From Myxocyprinus asiaticus (lineage: Eukaryota > Chordata > Actinopteri > Cypriniformes > Catostomidae), in contig NC_059349.1 of the NCBI RefSeq assembly GCF_019703515.2, forward strand, positions 26,718,744 to 26,782,743: a stretch of 64,000 nt of DNA. The letters run 5' to 3'. The notes under the pieces were generated by a model. That model worked only from the letters and a program-made list of their open reading frames with translations. It made no database searches and was not told the DNA's origin. Positions 45,288-58,162 of the stretch are shown here, piece after piece (within the stretch, counting starts at the first letter, position 1; every line of letters begins with the position of its first letter). A program made the position numbers and the translations under genes.

Positions 45288-45548
45288 ATGTTTGTAAGTG
45301 TTTTGCGTTGTCTTTGTGTTTACCTGGCCATGTGCAGTGTCTCTCCAGCCACTAACCCACTATTGATGAATATCACACAATCTTTCATGTGTGCAGCTCA
45401 GCATGTTAAGGTTCTCTGTCAAGATAAGCACAAGATTAGATGGCTATACTATTATGACTATTATGAACTTTATAATACTACTGTGACTTCTTTACAGCCT
45501 GAGTGCATATACTTTCCTCATCTAGCAAGTCATATCAATCATTTTTAG
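45288..45548 (+). CDS. small secreted-type ORF, function unknown
   Basis: 86 codons following an acceptor-like tract (tttgctacag). The first ~21 residues (MFVSVLRCLCVYLAMCSVSP) look like a signal peptide. The remainder has Cys at C-x8-C spacing, a Tyr-rich stretch WLYYYDYYELYN with an N-glycosylation site, and a further Cys. The C-x8-C plus later Cys spacing loosely recalls the first half of SUEL/rhamnose-binding lectin domains, but the YGRTD core is absent. An upstream promoter and donor lie at 44976-45098. It may be a remnant or a lineage-specific gene; it could also be a chance ORF. Confidence 0.3.
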   Translation: MFVSVLRCLCVYLAMCSVSPATNPLLMNITQSFMCAAQHVKVLCQDKHKIRWLYYYDYYELYNTTVTSLQPECIYFPHLASHINHF

Positions 45549-46915
45549 GGAGTATAGAGACTTTTTTGGACCATCAAAATAAGAATAAACAAAAACATAT
45601 CCCTTATCAGTATGACTAATTACAATATTCTGATCCGCCATCACTTCCTGAGCAACTACGGATGTCTGATAAGCATGTTAAAATAGGATTCTTTGATTGA
45701 GTGATATTTAAAAGACATGAACCTTGGTATGCAATGTTGACTGTTATTGGTTCTTGACTCCTTCAACCAGAGATAATTTCGTTTGTTTTTGTGAATTTCT
45801 GAGTATTTCTGCATCTGCTAGCAAAATATGTGGCTTGTCTAATCATGAATGCAATGAAGCAACAGCTATAGCATAACCATTTTAAATGCTAATATCTTTA
45901 GATAAATATTTCAGAAATTAATTTAAAATGTCTAAGCAAATGATTGTTGGAAGAAGAGTTAAAGCTAAAAAAAATAAATAAATACATGTATTTATACCGC
46001 AAAAAACAATTATCTTACTGAGTATTTTTGTCTTATTTTCCAGTAAAAAATATCTTAACATCATTAAAACAAGAATAATTTACTTGAAAAAGCAGAATGA
46101 ATGACATATGGGGATATTAAGATATTAAGTCTTGTTTTTCTGAGAAATCTAACAAAATGTATTGCTTTTTATGCTTAAAACAAGAAAATAATCTATGCTA
46201 ATGGGGTTATAAAAATAAACTTATTCCCATTTGAATCAAATCCCCCCCCCCCCCCCCGTTATAAGCATAAACATTACTAAATTTTGTTTAATTTATCTAG
46301 AAACAAGACAAATTATCTGTCATTTTGGTTCTCAATTAAATGTATCTTGTTTTAAGAATGTTTAGATATTTTTACTAGAAAACAAGATAAAAATACTCAA
46401 TAGGAAATCCAGTGTAACTCTCTCCTTTGCTCTGATGGTGAGAATCCAGCGTTCATAAGAGAAGACCAGCTAGAAACACATGTTTGACCTTTAGGAGAGG
46501 TCAGAAGTTCACTCAAGAAAGGCAGCCTGCTCTGTTTCCATTATGGTGTAGTTGTGGGAGCTGTTTTAAGAGGGTGACCAGCCTTCATTTCTCAGAGTTG
46601 TACACAAATCATTAGCCTTTTTTTAGGACTTCATGTGTACTGGAGCTTTTTGCTGAGTTGATAAACAAGATATTGTTAAACAGTTTATCAAGTAAAAATG
46701 TATGGAGCTGGTGATGAAAATTTAAATGCAATTTAATCACTCTTATAAGCAATCCATGATCAGCAAGGCCAACAAAAATAATATAAGCATGGGGACATCT
46801 TGTGTATATTGTAAGTATTGCACTTCCAAACGATAATCCTAAAGTTTTTGAAATGAATGCATTACACTTTTACAGTAAATGTATCTAACCATCTCTATCC
46901 ACTCTGTGTTTTTAG
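45549..46915 (+). other. putative agtr1 intron
   Basis: No exon-like sequence is seen. A run of about 16 C at 46242-46257 is the only marked feature. The interval ends with the acceptor 'gtttttag' at 46908-46915. Confidence 0.4.
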
Positions 46916-46979
46916 GGCTTCCTTAGTGAAGCAGCTTATTAGGATGTGAAAGTGAGGCCCTGTGTGACAAATCTACGAA

Positions 46980-48056
46980 ATGGAAAACTTTACAACCGAC
47001 CATCCCTTGGGACTCAATCTCACATGTAACATGACTGGGAACCACAACTTCATCTTCACATTAATCCCAGTGGTCTACAGCTGCAATTTTATTATTGGAA
47101 TTGTAGGCAACAGCTTGGTGGTGGCTGTCATCTACTTCTGTTTGAAGCTGAAGACCGTTGCCAACATATTTGTTTTGAACTTAGCTGTTTCAGACCTGAC
47201 TTTCCTCCTCACCCTGCCCATTTGGGCCATATACACTGCAACAGGCTACCAGTGGCCCTTTGGAAGCTTCCTATGCAAAGCTATTGCCAGTATGGCCCTC
47301 CTTAATCTATATACTAGCATTTTCCTCCTAACTGCTCTCAGCATTGACCGCTATATGGCCATTGTTCACCCAGTCCAGTCCCGACAGTGCCGGACAATGG
47401 TCTATGCCCGTGTGACATGTGTCGCAGTTTGGATAGTGGCTTTGTTTCTGAGTCTGCCCACGGGTTATATCCGGAGGACCCACTTGATCCAGCATATCAA
47501 TGTAACTGTATGTGGCCTCTTGGACAAAGAAGAACATCGCAATCTGCTGGTTGCTCTCAGTCTGATGAAGAGTGCGCTTGGGTTCCTTCTGCCTTTCACC
47601 ATCATCCTCACATGCTACTGTCTGATTGGTCGAGCTCTGCTCAAAGCACAGGACATTCAGAGGAATTCAAAGTCAAACGGGGATGAAGTGTTGAACATGC
47701 TGGCTGCAGCTGTCCTGGCGTTTTTCCTGTGCTGGACACCTCATCAGATTTTCAGCTTCATTGACACGCTTTTTCTGCTTAAAGTGATCACCAACTGTAA
47801 TGTCATTGAGATCATTGACACTGGAATGCCTTTCACCATTTGTATCGCCTATTTCAACAGCTGTATGAACCCAATCCTGTATGGTTTTGTTGGGAAGAAC
47901 TTCCGCAAGAGCTTGCTGCAGCTGCTGAGATGCTCTTCAACGTCTGTTGCCTCTCATCCCACCCTGAGTACCAAGATGAGCTCTCTCTCTTATCAAGCCT
48001 CAGAGTCATTCCACCTCTCAGTCATTACAACATCCTCAATACCTCAAGCCACATGA
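46980..48056 (+). CDS. agtr1: angiotensin II type 1 receptor
   Basis: A class A G-protein-coupled receptor at the plasma membrane that binds angiotensin II and signals mainly through Gq to raise calcium. The coding region is one exon of 358 residues, as in AGTR1 of other vertebrates (359 in human). Visible: N-glycosylation sites at residues 3, 13 and 17; seven hydrophobic segments; Asp72 in TM2 (LNLAVSDL); the Cys99-Cys178 pair; Asn109 in TM3 (the human Asn111 position); DRY 123-125; Lys197 in TM5 (the human Lys199 position); CWTPHQ in TM6; NPILY 297-301; and a Ser/Thr-rich tail with LSTKMSSLSY. It is intact, with no broken motif. The acceptor at 46915 gives a 64-base 5' UTR. The a or b paralogue cannot be decided. 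gyg1 downstream supports the assignment, as in human 3q24. Confidence 0.96.
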   Translation: MENFTTDHPLGLNLTCNMTGNHNFIFTLIPVVYSCNFIIGIVGNSLVVAVIYFCLKLKTVANIFVLNLAVSDLTFLLTLPIWAIYTATGYQWPFGSFLCKAIASMALLNLYTSIFLLTALSIDRYMAIVHPVQSRQCRTMVYARVTCVAVWIVALFLSLPTGYIRRTHLIQHINVTVCGLLDKEEHRNLLVALSLMKSALGFLLPFTIILTCYCLIGRALLKAQDIQRNSKSNGDEVLNMLAAAVLAFFLCWTPHQIFSFIDTLFLLKVITNCNVIEIIDTGMPFTICIAYFNSCMNPILYGFVGKNFRKSLLQLLRCSSTSVASHPTLSTKMSSLSYQASESFHLSVITTSSIPQAT

Positions 48057-48387
48057 TCAAAGCACAAAACAGGCAGGAAATAACGGAATCCCACTGAATC
48101 ATTTTCTAAAATGTTACTCACTGACTCTTGTTACTGAACGTATCTATGACTGTTGATACTGGTGACTTATATTGGAATGAGAACAAAATATTATGATTCA
48201 TTTGTCTGTTTCTTTCAAGTTACTGTGTAAAGAGTTCAGTGTAAATGCACATAAAAACTTAATTATTTAATTAAGTCTAAGAAGATTGTATCCAACTTAA
48301 GATAAATATTACAGTGCAGTACAGCTTTTGTGTTAGTCAACAAAAATATTCCCACCTTCACCGCAATGGGAACTAAATCACAGTTAA

Positions 48388-48929
48388 ACGATAGTAAAAT
48401 TTTTATTCTCTGATCATTTACTCACCCTCATGCCATCCCAAATGTGTGACTTTCTTTCTTCTGCTGAACACAAATATTTTTAGTAGAGTATTTCAGCTCT
48501 GTATGTCCATACAATGCAAGTGAACAGTGGCCATGACTTTGAAGGTCCAAAAAGCACATAAAGGCATCATAAAAGTAGTTCATAAGACTCCAGTGTTTCA
48601 GTCCATCTCTTCAGAAGTGATGTGATAGGTGTAGGTGAGAAACAGATCAATATTTAAGTCCTTTTTTATTATAAATTCTCCTTCCTGCCCAGTAGGTGGC
48701 GAAATGCACAAAGAATGTGAATCGCCAAAACTAAAAGAAGAGGTGAAAGTGGAGATTTATATGGATTACTTTTATGCTGCCTTTATGTGCTTTTTGGAGC
48801 TTCAAATTTCTGGCCTCCATTAAAAATCTTTGTTTGTGTTCAACAAAAGAAAGAAAGTCATACACATCTGTGATGGTATGAGGGTAAGTAAATGATGAGA
48901 GAATTTTCATTTTTGGGTGAACTATCCCT
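48388..48929. repeat. TTAA palindromic MITE (copy E)
   Basis: Flanked by TTAA at 48384-48387 and 48930-48933. The right end 'gggtgaactatccct' is intact and the left end is worn. The halves are complementary. It lies ~330 bases after the agtr1 stop, probably in its 3' UTR. Confidence 0.75.
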
Positions 48930-48933
48930 TTAA

Positions 48934-50365
48934 GTCAATCTGTATAGTGATCTTCACAAAAAATATTCTTTCAAAGGAGCTTTACAGAAAACCATGCCTT
49001 AACGTCTGAAGTCTCCAATGGGCAAGCCAAAGGTGACAAGGGGGAAAAAAACGTACATAACATGTTTAAACTCCACAAGATGTTAAGTAGTGGAGAGAGA
49101 AAAACCAGGAACCAGACTCTGCTGGAGGAGCCAGGCTTTCTCTGGCATTACATTAAATCTATATTTTTTTCTATCAAGGTTACTAGAGGTAACTAAGCTG
49201 GTTAGTATAAATTGTTATTTGTGCATTTTAAATAGTAGCTTTCTTTTTCACCAAACTTCATTCTGTTTTGCACAATATACAGCAACCTTTACTCTGTATT
49301 TAATCCCAAATAGGTGATCCATTGAAATCCCTATTGTGTCTTGTAGTTGCATTTATTAGGCTGTTTTATGGGGTCTAATATACTAAGTAGTTCTCACTTC
49401 TACTTTGCCAACATGGTCAGCACTGTTGATTTTTTGTAGTCTTGATACACATTATGTTAAAACTGCTTTTGTTTTATTTTACCACTCTGGCATTCAGTAG
49501 CCTACCACAATGAGGACTGGTTGGCTTGCTATGGGTGGTAAACTTTGCCCTGATAGCACACATACTGTTCATCACCCAGACGTGTATTTGATGTGTGCAA
49601 TTACATCTAGAAGACATATATTTTTAGATTGTTTGCTCATCTGCAATACGTCTATAAGACGTTTCACCTGGATGTCAATAAGACATTCAACAAATTCCTT
49701 TGAGACGTTTTTTTTAGAATGTGTGTAAATCTGATCTGTTTAAGATGTTTAGCAGATGTTAATTAGATTGTGATTCTTCCCAGATGAAAAGATCTAAAAC
49801 AGACATCTCTGAGATGTATATGTGCTATCTGGGTGTTTATTAGGCCTACTGTATGTCTTGATTTTTTTTAATGTTATGTGGCAACATTTTGTTGTATATA
49901 CTTAAGTGTAAAAATGTGTACCTCTAAGTGCTGTCTTTTAATGGGGAATCATTTTTTTTAATTATTATTATTAAATTCATATTGCCAGCCTCAATTTTTT
50001 TTTTTTTTTTACATTTTTGACACATGCATAGCCTATCTTATTACCCTAAAAAGAGCGAAATGAAGGCACAAATATAAGCAACTTATTTGTGTAGTTTTTA
50101 GAAATGTTTACAATAAGTTACTGTAATACAACCACTGAAATGGTCTTTGCTATTAAAAAGGTACAATTTTCAGATGTTTTAAACACTCATTTACATAGCA
50201 ATTGGTGAACATCCTAATGAAAATTATTTTATTAGATGAAATAATTAAAGAAATAATTAAATTACTCCAGAATAATTAACCCTTGAATACATGGGAATTT
50301 CACCAAACACTCTTACATATTCAGGTCTTTAGAGACCAAGCACTTGGATCTACAAAATTCCACTC
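48934..50365. other. intergenic, nothing recognised
   Basis: Between agtr1 and the SINE. Repeated 'aagacgt' and 'agatgt' words at 49600-49810 ('ctagaagacatat', 'tataagacgttt', 'aataagacattc') hint at a decayed tandem repeat of ~30 bases. No gene is seen. Confidence 0.35.
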
Positions 50366-50369
50366 AGCA

Positions 50370-50578
50370 GTTAAAGCTCTGGGTTTCTGACCAGAAGGTT
50401 GGGGGTTCAATCCCCAGCACCACCAAGATGCCACTGTTGGGCCCTTGACCCTATCTGCTCCAGGGGTGCCGTATCATGGTGCTCTGACCCCAGCTTAGCT
50501 GGGATATGTGGAAAAAAAGAATTTGACTGTGTGTGTGCAAATGTGTGACAAAAATAAAGGATTCTTCTTCTAATATGT
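50370..50578 (+). repeat. tRNA-derived SINE
   Basis: A tRNA-like head with B box GGTTCAATCC at 50403-50412, the body 'caccaccaagatgccactg', and a tail ending 'acaaaaataaaggattcttc'. The same family occurs on the other strand at 55400-55665. Confidence 0.7.
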
Positions 50579-51614
50579 TGAGGACAATTAGAAAATAATA
50601 TATTTTAATGTTTTATTTTACTTATATCAAAGATATAATGTGTCAAATCAGGACAAATCTAGAACAGTATTCATTAGTTTCACAATGAAATTTCATGAGA
50701 CACAACTGACGGTCAAACACATATTGAGCTACACATAACACAAACCTACACATAAGCTACACATTAGTATTTTCTCAGGCACTTATTGAGTCTAAATAGA
50801 TGCACAACTTACATAATTTCAGTAGTACACCCAAATGACAATAGTCATATCATATTGTTCATGTGTTGAACTTGCTATAGTTTATTTCCATGTTTGTCTT
50901 CATCAAATAACAATGTCAAATGTATATCAAGTCAATCACTGAAACATCAGAAGCAGTTTGAGTAAGAAATAACATGTATGTGTAGATGCATATGGGATAC
51001 TGTTAATTCACCATTGTTGCACAGAAAATCAATGTGATAAAGTATTTATTTGTATGAATATAGTTATCATATTATGAAAATAATCATATTAAATAACCAT
51101 ACAAATATAATTTTCAGAAGTGAAGAAAAAAACAACAGCTGAAACTTACATACCCAGGGTCTCTAATGACCCTATACACTTTTGGTATTTTATAATATTA
51201 TATTATAAAAAAATATATTATAAATGTATTTTTATACAAAATTATTACAACAAATGATATATACAGTATATATCAGGGATTGAAAACAAAATGTTTTTGA
51301 ATTCGGATTGTTCTGAGCAAAAACTGTATTTTTTCGTTCCGGTTCAGAAGTTCTGCTGCCTCCTTTCCAAAAGGTTACCGGTTAGAACAAAATAAAAGAA
51401 CGGTTAATAACGTTCTTTTTAAAATGACAGTACTCTGCGCTAAGAGGTGGGCGAAATACCAACTGCAGTGCTGCCAGATCTCTCAAGAGAAACAAGCAAC
51501 ATAGTCTGGAAAAACAAGCCACATGCCTCACCAAAATAAGCAAAAAATAAGCAATTATTATTTTATTTTTTTCCTGTATGGTGGATTTATCAGCATAGAA
51601 ATAACAACAAACAG

Positions 51615-51702
<88 letters not shown>

Positions 51703-52159
51703 TGCATTTATTTATTTATTTGTTTATTGCAATTTTGGCTTTTTTTTTTTTTTTTTTTTTTACACTATTTACAAAAGAAAGATTGAGGAATACTAAAGAG
51801 GTGTGGGCACAACTCCAAAAAACAGATGAGGTACAGGGGGTGGAATGAGGTCCCGGGTCACTAAAGACCCGAAGTATGTGTTTAAAGGTTAACTGAATAA
51901 TAAAAGAAAAGCACAAACACTCACTATACTGCAAGGGTTATTGCAATGAGGCAGAAAGTAATTTCTTTTAGGTCAACTGCGTTTCAACACGAATTGAAGG
52001 TTTTTACCACTTTAAATTACATAGTTACATTTAGTTGACTTTATTAGGTTATAATTGAAAATATAAGACGTAGTGTCTCAATGTTTTCAAGTGAAATGTT
52101 CGCATAAATCTCTGAAGTGGAAACTGTGGCAACTTTGGTGGGCGTGTCTGTTGTCAGAG
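50579..52159. other. gyg1 upstream region
   Basis: AT-rich, with a long (TA)n tract (51616-51685) and poly-T runs at 51686-51703 and 51740-51760. No gene is seen. Confidence 0.4.
51616..51685. repeat. (TA)n microsatellite
   Basis: About 70 bases of TA dinucleotides followed by a T run, ~0.5 kb upstream of the gyg1 promoter. Confidence 0.95.
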
Positions 52160-52280
52160 GTCATGTGACAATCTAAATAATTTCTCTATAAAGTCCTCTG
52201 TCAGGACACCCACTGGCACTCTTCCAGCGTTTTCAACGGAGGCGTAATAACTGGCGCGGTCTGGCTGTGTTACTTGAATC
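52160..52280 (+). promoter_or_regulatory. gyg1: gyg1 core promoter and 5' UTR
   Basis: A TATA box (TATAAAG, 52187-52193) lies ~95 bases before the ATG, giving a predicted start near 52215-52220. Just upstream, GTCATGTGAC (52160-52169) is an E-box of the M-box type (TCATGTGA) that MiT/TFE factors can bind. The ATG context is 'gaatcatgg'. Confidence 0.55.
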
Positions 52281-55200
52281 ATGGCAGGTAGGCAACGACA
52301 TGGACCGCCATATCCCGCGTATGCTTATCAGATGAAGGAATCTACATTTGCGTAAACAGCCGTGGATTTACACGATAAAGCGAAGGATTAGCCTCGCAAG
52401 GCGCAGGACTCGCTGGATATTATAGATGACAATTTCAATGTTGTGTCGCCTGCGCCGTCCTGTTATATTTGACGATATTGTGCCGAGTAGTGTCTGTGTT
52501 GCGTATGGGCCTGTTCACCCCTCATACACAGTATTGCGAGCAGTTGTTTGGTACGCAATCATGTCCACCGTACATTCATTGGCACGTATGCAGGAAGAGC
52601 TGCAGTTAGTTTGTCACTTCGGTCCCTTTGGCGTTCAGTGCGAATTTGGTGAATCTAGAAAGTGTGCGGTTGCTTTACTAGGACCTTGCTAGCGCTTCTG
52701 AACTTTTATTTTTTAGCATTAACTAGCATACGGTAGTACATCACTTGTGTTTTTAAACTCACAAAAACGTGATTCAAAAGATTACACTCTTTAATTTACT
52801 CCGTGTCATCGTTCCCCCTTTTTATTGTCATTTTATTTGTTTGTGTGACCCCAAGTTTAAAAATACGTTTTCCTCTTCAAGACTTACAGTGGGTTGTGTT
52901 AATTCATTAGTAAATTAATTAGAGAGTGAATAAAAGTTTTTCATTAACAATACAGACATCACCAAATAAATGTATGCATAATTAAAGAAACAAAATCAAC
53001 AAATGACTAACCAAATAAATATTAAATTATTTTGATAATTGTATTCTCTTTCTAGGAAAAGTTGAAGTTAGCTAGTTCTTATCACTAATAATGGATGCTT
53101 ATCACACTCAAACAATAGAAAGGTGTTCTAATGCTGCAAATATTCTATTTAAATAATGATTTTTATTTATTTTTTACTTGCTACAGACCAGGCTTTTGTC
53201 ACACTTGCAACAACTGACAGCTATGCTAAGGGAGCAATGGTACTTGGCAAATCCTTGAGGAACCACAACACATCCAGAAAACTTGTGGCCCTGATTGGCC
53301 CCCATGTCTCAGAAACCTGCAGGTAGATTGTTTGTGATGTTTTGAGGCACGGTGCAAGTAAATCATTGGGTTAAGTTGTATAGCAATTTGCATTTTCTAT
53401 GGCCATTTGTTTTTGTCCACGCTGTCAGTCTCACTTTGGGTTCTTTGTGGTGTATTGCAGAGCAGTGCTTCATAAAATCTATGATGAGGTCAGGCTGGTG
53501 GACGTGCTGGACAGTGGGGACACGGCGCACTTGGCCATGATGAAGAGACCCGACCTGGGTGTCACTTTCACCAAGCTCCACTGCTGGACCCTTACAGAGT
53601 ACTCGAAATGCGTGTTTATGGATGCAGATACTTTAGTGAGTGCTGTCTCTCAGTGCTGGTCATGATATTTATGATCTCTATGGGGTTTGTCAATGGTGTT
53701 TCCCTCTGGTCTCCAGGTTTTGTATAATATAGATGAATTGTTTGAGAGAGAGGAGTTCTCTGCTGCACCAGATCCCGGCTGGCCTGATTGCTTCAATTCT
53801 GGTGTATTTGTGTTCCGGCCCTCCAAGGAGACGTATGGGAAGCTTCTCACCACCTGCTCAGAGGATGGCAGCTTTGATGGTGAGTGGCAGTCTTTTGTCT
53901 TAGTATTACATTTGTTAAAAGTGCAGTGGTTGATATTTGAATATCTCTTAGTGTGAACTGTACCAAGCATTTAAAGGGGTAGTTCACCTCAAAGTCCTCA
54001 TTTACTCGCTTTTTCTTCTGAGGAACATGAGAAGTTTTGAAAAATGTTGATGCTGCTCTATTGAAAATGACTGGGGACCAAAGGCTTATGTATACTTCAT
54101 TTATACAAGTTCCAGGACGGTTGAGTGCTCGGCATTTCTATATAATATATATATAATGCATCCACGTACAACTCGCCACCGAGAGCGAGAACCACATTGT
54201 AGCGACCAGAGGAGTTTACCCCATGTGACTACTCTCCCTCGCAACCGGGCCAATTTGGTTGCTTAGGAGACCTGGCTGGAGTCACTCAGCACATTCTGGA
54301 TTCAAACTCGTGACTCCAGGGGTGGTAGTCAGCATCAATCCTCACTGAGCTACCCAGGCCCCCCCAAAATATACTCTTTTGATCGCAAGTGAATACAAAC
54401 TCTTTTAGTAGTCAAGGGCAGGCGTATTCGGCGACTATATAGTGTTTTGGGAAAATGACCGTTTTACCAGATATTTAAGTTCTTAAGGACAAAAAATGGA
54501 CCGTAGGAAAAATATATATTTATTTTATGTAGCACAACTGGTATAAGATTGAAACCCTAAATGGTGAAAGTTGCACAAACTTGCTAGAGCTAAACATGGC
54601 CATGACTAAGTTCTTTATTAGATATGTACACTGAACACAAGGCAGCTATGTATTTTATTTATTTATTTATTTTTATTTTTTTGGTGCAACACGGCCTGAG
54701 GGAGTTATTCCTGGACTCTGTGTGGGATGAAGTAAACAAAGGCCTCTCAAATGAGAGACTCCAGCTAGACCCTTATGAATTTTACTGAATTACTTCAGTT
54801 ATTGCTGCTTTCCCAACTTATTATTTATACTTCGTTACTTTCAAGTGCATTACGTATTAAGAGACCTGTCAATGCCTGAACATTCCTGTACTTTTCTTTT
54901 AGAAAGGAATCTTCTATAGTTTGCTTTTAGTCAGATACCTAATCTTGAACAAAGAATTCTGACCCAACAGTTATCAGTAAGCCTCTGTACTGATGGTCTT
55001 TTTCTGTTGCACGTCAGTGTCACACAGAGTTAAGACCACTATTGCCTCATCTTTATCTTTCTAGTTCTATATGGCATAACGTTCAGAGGGTATTGACTTC
55101 TGGTGTAATTTATTGGTCCCATGTCACCATGCCATACAGCCTATGGTCTATCTCTGAACATTGTACATGTCTGAGTTCTGGTTTAACATGCTAGAGTGAA

Positions 55201-55805
55201 GCTTTAAAGGAAAATTCTGGGTTTAATGCAAGTTAAGCTCAATCAGCAGCCTTTGCGGCATCATGTCAATTACCACAAAGTAATTTCGACTTGTCCGTCC
55301 TTTTTTGTCCTTTCAAAAAACCTGTTACAGTGAGTCATTTAGAATGTAAGTGAATGGGGCCAATTTTTGGAGGGTATAAAGGCAGAAATGTGAAGCTCAA
55401 TAATAATAATAATTTTAATAATTTTCTTTATTCATCACACATTATACATTTGCACATATACAGTGAAATTCTTCTTTTTTTCACATATCTCAGCTAGGCT
55501 GGGGTCAGAGTGCAGGGTCAGCCATGATACAGCGCCCCTGGAGCAGATAGGGTCAAGGGCCTTGCTCAAGGGCCCAACAGTGGCATCTTGGTGGTGCTGG
55601 GGCTTGAACCCCCGACCTTCTGATCAGTAACCCGGAGCCTTAACCACTGAGCTACCACTTAAGCACTCGCATTAATTCTTCTGTTGAAACTTGTCTTACT
55701 TGAGCTGTGAAGTTGTTTAAATCATTGTTTTTACAGTTTTAGCGTTTACTGCATTGTGTCATCATGACAAATTTGTAAAATTGGATATAACTTCACAGAA
55801 AAGGT

Positions 55806-55845
<40 letters not shown>

Positions 55846-58128
55846 GCTAAAATAATTTTTACACATTGTTTACATCTTGTGGCTGTACTTTAGAAACTTC
55901 CCTTTTGAAACTAATCATGCTCCCTGATTATCTGAGGTCAGGGCTGTAGGAAGAAATTCTGGGCCCCCTCACTGTATATTGGTCTGGGCCCCTTTTGTAC
56001 TGAATTCAGTTTAAAATTAGTTGTGGGCCCCCTGGACCTATGGGCCCCTAGAATCGTTACCACCTTTCACCCCAGTAGCTACAGCCCTGTCTGAGGTCAG
56101 ATGGACTTCAGTTTTCTTTGCTCACATGTTTTCTTAACCTTGTTGACTGAAGACTTAGATGTAAAATGTACATGCAGATGCGTTGTTACAAAAGTCAATA
56201 ACTGCTTGGCCAATATTTTTTTTTTTTTTTTTTTTTTTTTATCACTCTGCTTTGAGTGTGCTCAAAGCTGTCTTCCATAAATACCACTCACCAAAGACTG
56301 TTTGCTTCCTGATAAATGAATGGTTTCTTCTGTTTGAGGAAGATTAGAACATTCTCTACATACTTTTCATAGCGAGCACCTTAAACTTGGTTCTTGTATG
56401 CCCAAACACCTTGCATGTGCAATTTTTGTCATGTTTGTTTTCATTTTATTTTTTTGTCTGCTTCTACTTTGTTCCAAAAGGTGGGGATCAGGGAGTTCTC
56501 AACAGCTTCTTCAGTGATTGGGCAACAGCAGACATTTCGAAACATCTTCCTTTCATTTACAACCTCAGCAGCATCGCCATCTACACCTATCTCCCAGCAT
56601 TCAAGCAGTAAGTGTACATGCAAATAAATGGTGTCCTGATCATCCTTATTTTATAAAAAAACAAGTTTAGTCATGCTGTGACGCACCGTAACCAGAGATT
56701 AAAACTGCACATGTGCTAGGCTTTGCACCTCAGCATCCACCAAATAAATGCTGGCCTCTAAAATAGCCTCACTATTTTCAGGGTCTTTACATCAGCTAAA
56801 TGTCACTTTGAACCATTTGTTACATGATCACTTTTCTGCTAGCAACCACAGTACTGTTCTCTGGTCAGTCAAGCTCCCATAAGGATCTAATTTATAATAA
56901 CTAATTTATTTCATGATGTGCCTGTATGCCTCACACTGGCAACTATCTTGTTGAACATGCCTGCAGCTAATCGGCTTTGTTAAAGCTGCACTACATAACT
57001 GTGCACTACGTAACAATTTGTGGAAGAATACATTAAGTCCATAGTGCTGAAACACGACTGCGCTAGTGGACGAATCTCATGATTTGAGGTTACCTGGACA
57101 TCGCCTGTGTGATCATGATCAGAGCTGGAGTTATAACGTGCTATTTTCATGTTGATATGATTGTTATACGATTAAACATTTAAAAATAAAATATGACTTG
57201 CTTTGATGACGATAAACACTGTTATTTACATATTTTGAATGAATTGTACACTTTTCTGACGTTACACTCAAAGCGCTTTTATTTTTTATTTTTTTTGGGG
57301 ACTCTCCTGATTCACCACCAGTTACAAGTATATTTTAATATGATTATTCAAGTGTTTTATCGACTATTAATGTTTGTATTGTATTATCAATTTAAGAGGT
57401 GAAACGCGTGATACTGCGGATTCAAGTTCAAAGTAAGACTTTTATTTTTACATTATTAATCTTGTCGACGAAAGTTATGATTTCGTCAACGATAACGTAA
57501 GACGAGACAGTCACATCATGAAGATTATTAAATTATTTTATTAAAGCATAATGTTGACGAAAATATGACGATAATTATACTGCAAGATGTAAACAGAAGA
57601 AACATCTTGATAATCTGTAAACAGAAGATATTAGATATGGATTTAATCCATTAATGCAGTGTGTTGGACATTTCTCCGCTTGAGTTGAACTTGCTAACAC
57701 CGGCAAAATGAACCGCTTTCAAATGGTGTAAATACTTCATTCAAACGCATCCTATTTATACATGAGATTCATCAATATATCCACAACATTTATGAACTTA
57801 CATCTGCACAACGAAACGAACATGTGAATTCGAACTAAATGACGTGCTTGTCAGAATAATCGTAACTTGAGTTGTGAATACACTGTTTCCGTAAGAAACG
57901 CGCTACACAAAATGTAATATCCTTTCACGGAAAATTAATAAGTCTCTAAAGCTTGAAGAATTCAGAGTACAGGCTAACTTCTAAAAAGTAGCTAATACTA
58001 AAGTTTATTCATTATTATTTCAGGAGCTCAGGTTTTTCACAACAAAGACAGTAGGCCAATGTACATTTATACTGTATGTTTGAAACATGTTTAAGAAAAT
58101 ATTTTATCTAAATATTTGATTAGTTTGG

Positions 58129-58162
<34 letters not shown>

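Noticed and set aside
47328..47686. ORFs overlapping agtr1 in other frames
   Set aside because: They are frame shadows of an intact, strongly conserved receptor.
50370..50578. tRNA gene suggested by the B box
   Set aside because: The body continues into a SINE tail and there is a reverse copy at 55400-55665; no cloverleaf is evident.
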